Source: Cytophagia bacterium (GTDB lineage: Bacteria; Bacteroidota; Bacteroidia; UBA7662). From it: a DNA stretch of 16,837 nt. The stretch covers positions 1 to 16,837 of the forward strand of contig RFOZ01000031.1 of NCBI GenBank assembly GCA_009926405.1. The letters run 5' to 3'. The notes under the pieces were generated by a model. It was not told the origin of the DNA. It did not search any database and saw only the letters and a program-made list of their open reading frames with translations. The position numbers and the translations under genes are program-made. Of the stretch, positions 14,015-16,837 are shown in pieces; within the stretch, counting starts at the first letter, position 1; every line of letters starts with the position of its first letter.

Positions 14015-14893
14015 TTAATCAACGCCTAGGAAAACTCGAAGGCGGCTGGTTTGAGGCATACCGCGAAGTCGGCGCAGGGCTCTTTCACGTATTTGACGAA
14101 TTCGTTCACCGGATAATTGAAAACGGTTGGATAACTCGTCTGTTTCCAGTAAGTTCCGACCTCCAATACCAAAGGAGCAACGTAGAATTTCAGCTTCGCG
14201 AGCCGAAAGCCCCCCCAAAACCAATTCCAAATCCTGAGCCAACGATTCCTTTTCCAAATGCCAACCGGGTTGATTTTGCAGGTTTGTATCCTCCAGACGT
14301 TCGGACCAGGGTGCCTCGTCCTCCCCGTTACCGGAAGACCCATCGCGGGCGTTTGAGCGCATCGCCCATGCCATATGTTCCTCCACCTCTTCGTGCCGCA
14401 GTCCCAATTGCTCGGCCAGTTCCACCGAATGAACCTCTCGTCCCCATTCCTGTTCTAACCGACTCGCCAACCGTTTGACCTGCACTATACGATTTAAACG
14501 ACTGGTAGGCAATCGAACCGTGCGGCCTTGGTCGGACAATGTTTGAAGAATGGCTTGGCGAATCCACCAAACGGCGTACGAAATAAACTTGAAACCCTTG
14601 GTTTCGTCGTAGCGGTGAACCGCCTTGAGCAAGCCCAAATTGCCCTCGTTAATCAAGTCGTTTAAACTAAGTCCGTGGTTTTGGTATTGTTTGGCGACCG
14701 ATACAACAAAACGAAGGTTGGCACTCACCAATTGCTCCACAGCTTGCTTATCGCCACTGCGGGCACGCAGAGCCAAAACAGCCTCTTCCTGTGGATTGAG
14801 TTGGGGTATACGACCAATCTCAAGAAGGTAACGTTCCAGCGATCGTTGATCCCTGGCGGTAATCTGTCGTATGATTTTGAGCTGGCGCACCAT
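14015..14893 (-). CDS. rpoD: RNA polymerase primary sigma factor (Bacteroidetes short RpoD/SigA)
   Basis: The protein begins MVRQLKI and is 292 aa, lacking region 1.1, as in Bacteroidetes primary sigma factors. Region 1.2 spans about 17-48; region 2 (58-128) includes LRFVVSVAKQYQNHGLSLNDLINEGN and the DNA-melting stretch GFKFISYAVWWIRQAILQ; region 4.2 (about 253-285) has the helix-turn-helix ending GERIRQIRERALRRLR. The next codon upstream in frame that could start is TTG 14899; ATG 14893 fits the family N-terminus better. Two parts are unusual: region 3.2, normally a VSxDAP motif, reads NARDGSSGNGEDEAP, and the 4.2 recognition helix starts LSGER rather than LTRER. It lies directly downstream of pnp, a known Bacteroidetes neighbour, but a terminator separates them. 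Its targets are probably the TAnnTTTG promoters seen in this window. Confidence 0.92.
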   Translation of the reverse strand: MVRQLKIIRQITARDQRSLERYLLEIGRIPQLNPQEEAVLALRARSGDKQAVEQLVSANLRFVVSVAKQYQNHGLSLNDLINEGNLGLLKAVHRYDETKGFKFISYAVWWIRQAILQTLSDQGRTVRLPTSRLNRIVQVKRLASRLEQEWGREVHSVELAEQLGLRHEEVEEHMAWAMRSNARDGSSGNGEDEAPWSERLEDTNLQNQPGWHLEKESLAQDLELVLGGLSAREAEILRCSFGIGGRNLLETDELSNRFQLSGERIRQIRERALRRLRGMPQTSRLRVFLGVD

Positions 14894-14934
14894 CGGCAAA
14901 TTGATGCCGAGGAGCCAAATTCCCCAAAACGGGG

Positions 14935-14942
14935 AAAATTTA
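14935..14942 (-). promoter_or_regulatory. Weak -7 candidate (TAAATTTT) for rpoD, followed by a small hairpin
   Basis: On the minus strand TAAATTTT differs from TAnnTTTG at the last base and would give a leader of about 35-40 bases before ATG 14893. The first part of that leader contains TTCCCC/GGGGAA (14920-14925 with 14931-14936, five-base loop). It lies after the pnp terminator, where rpoD needs its own promoter. The match is weak. Confidence 0.3.
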
Positions 14943-14952
14943 AAGGGATAAC

Positions 14953-14984
14953 AAAAAACCGGGGGCAGACGACCTAGGCCCCGG
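14953..14984 (-). terminator. Rho-independent terminator overlapping the pnp stop codon
   Basis: On the minus strand CCGGGGC (14978-14984) pairs with GCCCCCGG (14959-14966, one extra C bulged), and TTTTTT (14953-14958) follows. The stop codon (14974-14976) lies in the loop and the 5' arm is made of the last pnp codons. It should end most pnp transcripts before rpoD. Confidence 0.78.
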
Positions 14985-16837
14985 ACTCATCTTGCTCCGA
15001 ACGAGGCTCACCCCCTTCAGGACGGGGTCCACGCTCGGGGCGCGGTCCACGGTCTGGGCGTGGTCCACGGTCTGGGCGCGGTCCACGTTCTGGCATGCCT
15101 TCCGGACGGGGCAACAAGGCCTTGGCCGACAAACGGAATTTTCCGGTCTTGGGATCGACCTCCACCAACTTGACTTGGAGTTCTTGTCCTTCGGTAAAGA
15201 CGCCATCCATGGTTTCGATGCGCTCCCAACGAATTTCAGAAATATGCAGGAGGCCATCCTTACCAGGCATGAATTCTACAAAAGCCCCAAAGGGCATAAT
15301 GGACTTGACTTTACCGGTGTAAACGGCCCCCATTTCCGGTTTGGCTGCGATACCGCGAATACGGGCCACCGCTTTGTCCATCCCGTTTTTGTCCGCTGTA
15401 TAAATCTGTACGATTCCTTGCTCGCCCTTTTCTTCGATGCTAATGGTTGAACCTGTTTCGCGTTGAATTTCTTGAATGATTTTGCCACCGGGCCCAATGA
15501 CCGCCCCAATAAATTCACGATCAATAACGAGCTGGGTAATCCTTGGAACATGGGGACGATAATCTTCGCGGGGTTGCGCCAGGGCCTTGTTCATTTCACC
15601 CAAAATGTGGGCGCGGCCAGCCGATGCTTGGGCCAAGGCTTGCAAAAGAACTTCGTAGGGCAAACCGTCTATCTTGATATCCATCTGGCAAGCGGTGATG
15701 CCTTTGGCGGTGCCGGTCAACTTAAAATCCATATCACCCAAATGATCTTCATCGCCCAGGATATCGGACAAAACTTTGAAACGATCCCCGTCGGTAATCA
15801 AACCCATGGCGATTCCGGAAACAGGGCCCTTGATTTTGATACCGGCATCCATCAAGGCCAAGGTCCCTGCGCATACGGTTGCCATGGAAGAAGACCCGTT
15901 GGATTCCAAAATATCAGAGACAATTCGGATCGTGTAAGGGCATTCCTCCTGAGGAGGCAAAACCTGCTTGAGGGCCCTCATGGCCAAGTTTCCGTGACCC
16001 ACTTCACGGCGCCCTGGACCCCGGTTGGGGCGGGTTTCACCAGTTGAAAAGGAAGGAAAATTGTAATGCAGGAGGAAATTGTTATAGCCCGCAATAACGG
16101 CTCCATCAATCATTTGCTCATCCTCTTTGGAACCCAAGGTAACCGATGTAAGGGACTGAGTTTCGCCTCGGGTAAAGAGGGCCGAACCGTGGGTCGCTGG
16201 AAGAAAACCTGCTTCGCACCAAATCGGACGAACCTCGTCCAGGCGACGACCGTCCAATCGACGTTCCTCATCCAGGATCATATTGCGCATGGCTTTGTAC
16301 TCCACCTCGTGGAAGTATTTTTTGACCAAAAACTTATCGACCTCGGCTCCCTCTCCGAGGGAGGCGATGAAATCTTCAAGAACCTGGCGGAAACCTGCTG
16401 AGCGCTCGTGTTTGGGTGCGCCTGATTGGGCCACATTGTAAACCTTGTCATAACAAAAGGCTTCAACAGCGTGGCGCAGATTGTCATCCGAGCGCTCGTG
16501 CAAATAAGTCCGGGGCTTGGCACCTACAGCCGCACGTAACTCGAGCTGGGCCCTGCATTGGTCTTTGATGGCGTTATGCGCCACCAAAATGGCTTGAGCC
16601 AGCTCTTGTTCGGAACATTCTTTGGCTTCACCCTCGACCATCATCACGTTGTCCATGGTGGCCGCAACAATCAAATCCATATCGGCACCAGCCAGAGCGC
16701 TGGTCGCCGGGTTGATCACAAATTCTCCGTCAATCCGGGCAACCCGTACCTCGGAAATCGGCCCGTTGAAGGGCACATTCGAAACCGCAAGGGCCGCGGA
16801 GGCGGCCAGACCGGCCAATGCATCCGGAAGGATTTCG
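14974..16837 (-). CDS. pnp: Polynucleotide phosphorylase (5' end beyond the window)
   Basis: PNPase degrades RNA 3' to 5' with phosphate as part of the RNA turnover machinery. The 620 visible residues begin inside the first RNase PH domain (EILPDALAGLAASAAL, aligning near residue 125 of the E. coli protein from memory), so about 120 residues are missing; a TTG at 16818 could be mistaken for a start. Then come the helical linker, the second RNase PH domain with SDILESNGSSSMATVCAG and the acidic GDEDHLGDMDFK motif, the KH domain with IGPGGK, and the S1 domain (YTGKVKSIMPFGAFVEF to KTGKFRLSAKALL). After S1 there is an unusual tail of four RGPRP repeats and an acidic end EQDESGA. rpoD follows after a terminator. 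Confidence 0.96.
   Translation of the reverse strand, partial: EILPDALAGLAASAALAVSNVPFNGPISEVRVARIDGEFVINPATSALAGADMDLIVAATMDNVMMVEGEAKECSEQELAQAILVAHNAIKDQCRAQLELRAAVGAKPRTYLHERSDDNLRHAVEAFCYDKVYNVAQSGAPKHERSAGFRQVLEDFIASLGEGAEVDKFLVKKYFHEVEYKAMRNMILDEERRLDGRRLDEVRPIWCEAGFLPATHGSALFTRGETQSLTSVTLGSKEDEQMIDGAVIAGYNNFLLHYNFPSFSTGETRPNRGPGRREVGHGNLAMRALKQVLPPQEECPYTIRIVSDILESNGSSSMATVCAGTLALMDAGIKIKGPVSGIAMGLITDGDRFKVLSDILGDEDHLGDMDFKLTGTAKGITACQMDIKIDGLPYEVLLQALAQASAGRAHILGEMNKALAQPREDYRPHVPRITQLVIDREFIGAVIGPGGKIIQEIQRETGSTISIEEKGEQGIVQIYTADKNGMDKAVARIRGIAAKPEMGAVYTGKVKSIMPFGAFVEFMPGKDGLLHISEIRWERIETMDGVFTEGQELQVKLVEVDPKTGKFRLSAKALLPRPEGMPERGPRPDRGPRPDRGPRPERGPRPEGGEPRSEQDESGA
15026..15097 (-). 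repeat. 18-bp tandem repeat encoding the RGPRPD tail of PNPase
   Basis: Four units beginning GGTCCAC on the plus strand start at 15026, 15044, 15062 and 15080, an exact 18-base period; the central units are nearly identical and the outer ones have drifted. Each encodes RGPRP followed by D or E. The period keeps the reading frame, so unit gain or loss would only lengthen or shorten the tail. Confidence 0.85.

Noticed and set aside
14920..14936. Short inverted repeat TTCCCC/GGGGAA upstream of rpoD as an operator or terminator
   Set aside because: Six base pairs with a five-base loop can arise by chance, and there is no proper T-run for termination; kept only as a note under the weak rpoD promoter.
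15026..15097. CRISPR-like array reading of the 18-bp repeats
   Set aside because: The units are contiguous with no spacers, in frame within pnp, and encode a regular peptide repeat.
15463..16047. 194-codon plus-strand frame inside pnp
   Set aside because: It is antisense to the second RNase PH domain of PNPase, with no signal of its own.

Overview
The window looks like a chromosomal core region of a Bacteroidota (Bacteroidetes) bacterium of roughly even GC. Four signs support this: (i) repeated TAnnTTTG sequences, the -7 element read by the Bacteroidetes primary sigma factor, just upstream of gene starts; (ii) a short primary sigma factor of about 292 aa beginning M(V)RQLKI and lying next to pnp; (iii) a 73-aa acidic DUF2795 protein of the type common in this phylum; (iv) little sign of Shine-Dalgarno sequences. 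I cannot place the order or genus.

Layout, left to right. 1-191 (-): N-terminus of a MacB/FtsX-type ABC permease cut by the window edge. 287-2083 (+): queA (tRNA queuosine) and a TerC-family membrane protein. 2080-2301 (-): DUF2795 protein, sharing its stop-codon bases with terC. 2348-4773 (-): a tight operon plsC > gatC > ABC ATPase > PduO-type cobalamin adenosyltransferase, with two ATGA overlaps. 4813-6451 (+): trpS and a deoxynucleoside kinase. 6557-8881 (-): K+-dependent membrane pyrophosphatase with its own promoter and terminator. 8931-10319 (-): GlcD-type FAD oxidase. 10402-11679 (+): pyruvate dehydrogenase E2. 11743-12315 (-): membrane-anchored thioredoxin-like protein. 12389-13996 (+): release factor 3. 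14015-14893 (-): primary sigma factor. 14974-16837 (-): polynucleotide phosphorylase, whose 5' end lies outside the window.

Most genes are housekeeping: translation (trpS, gatC, prfC, queA), transcription and RNA decay (rpoD, pnp), lipid synthesis (plsC), central carbon (aceF, glcD-like), nucleotide salvage (dNK), and ion or redox membrane functions (PPase, TerC, thioredoxin-like). Genes are packed tightly, with no gap above about 105 bp. There are several divergent pairs with back-to-back -7 elements and several convergent pairs with overlapping or nearly touching ends.

I found no mobile element, CRISPR array, tRNA/rRNA, prophage or defence-like cassette, and no convincing undescribed multi-gene system. 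The points most worth a second look are: the -7 elements that sit 4-8 bases from start codons (probable leaderless or near-leaderless mRNAs); the primary sigma factor lacking the usual region 3.2 finger motif; the repeat-encoded RGPRPD tail of PNPase; the orphan-like split of an ABC ATPase and a permease; and the divergent promoter arrangements.
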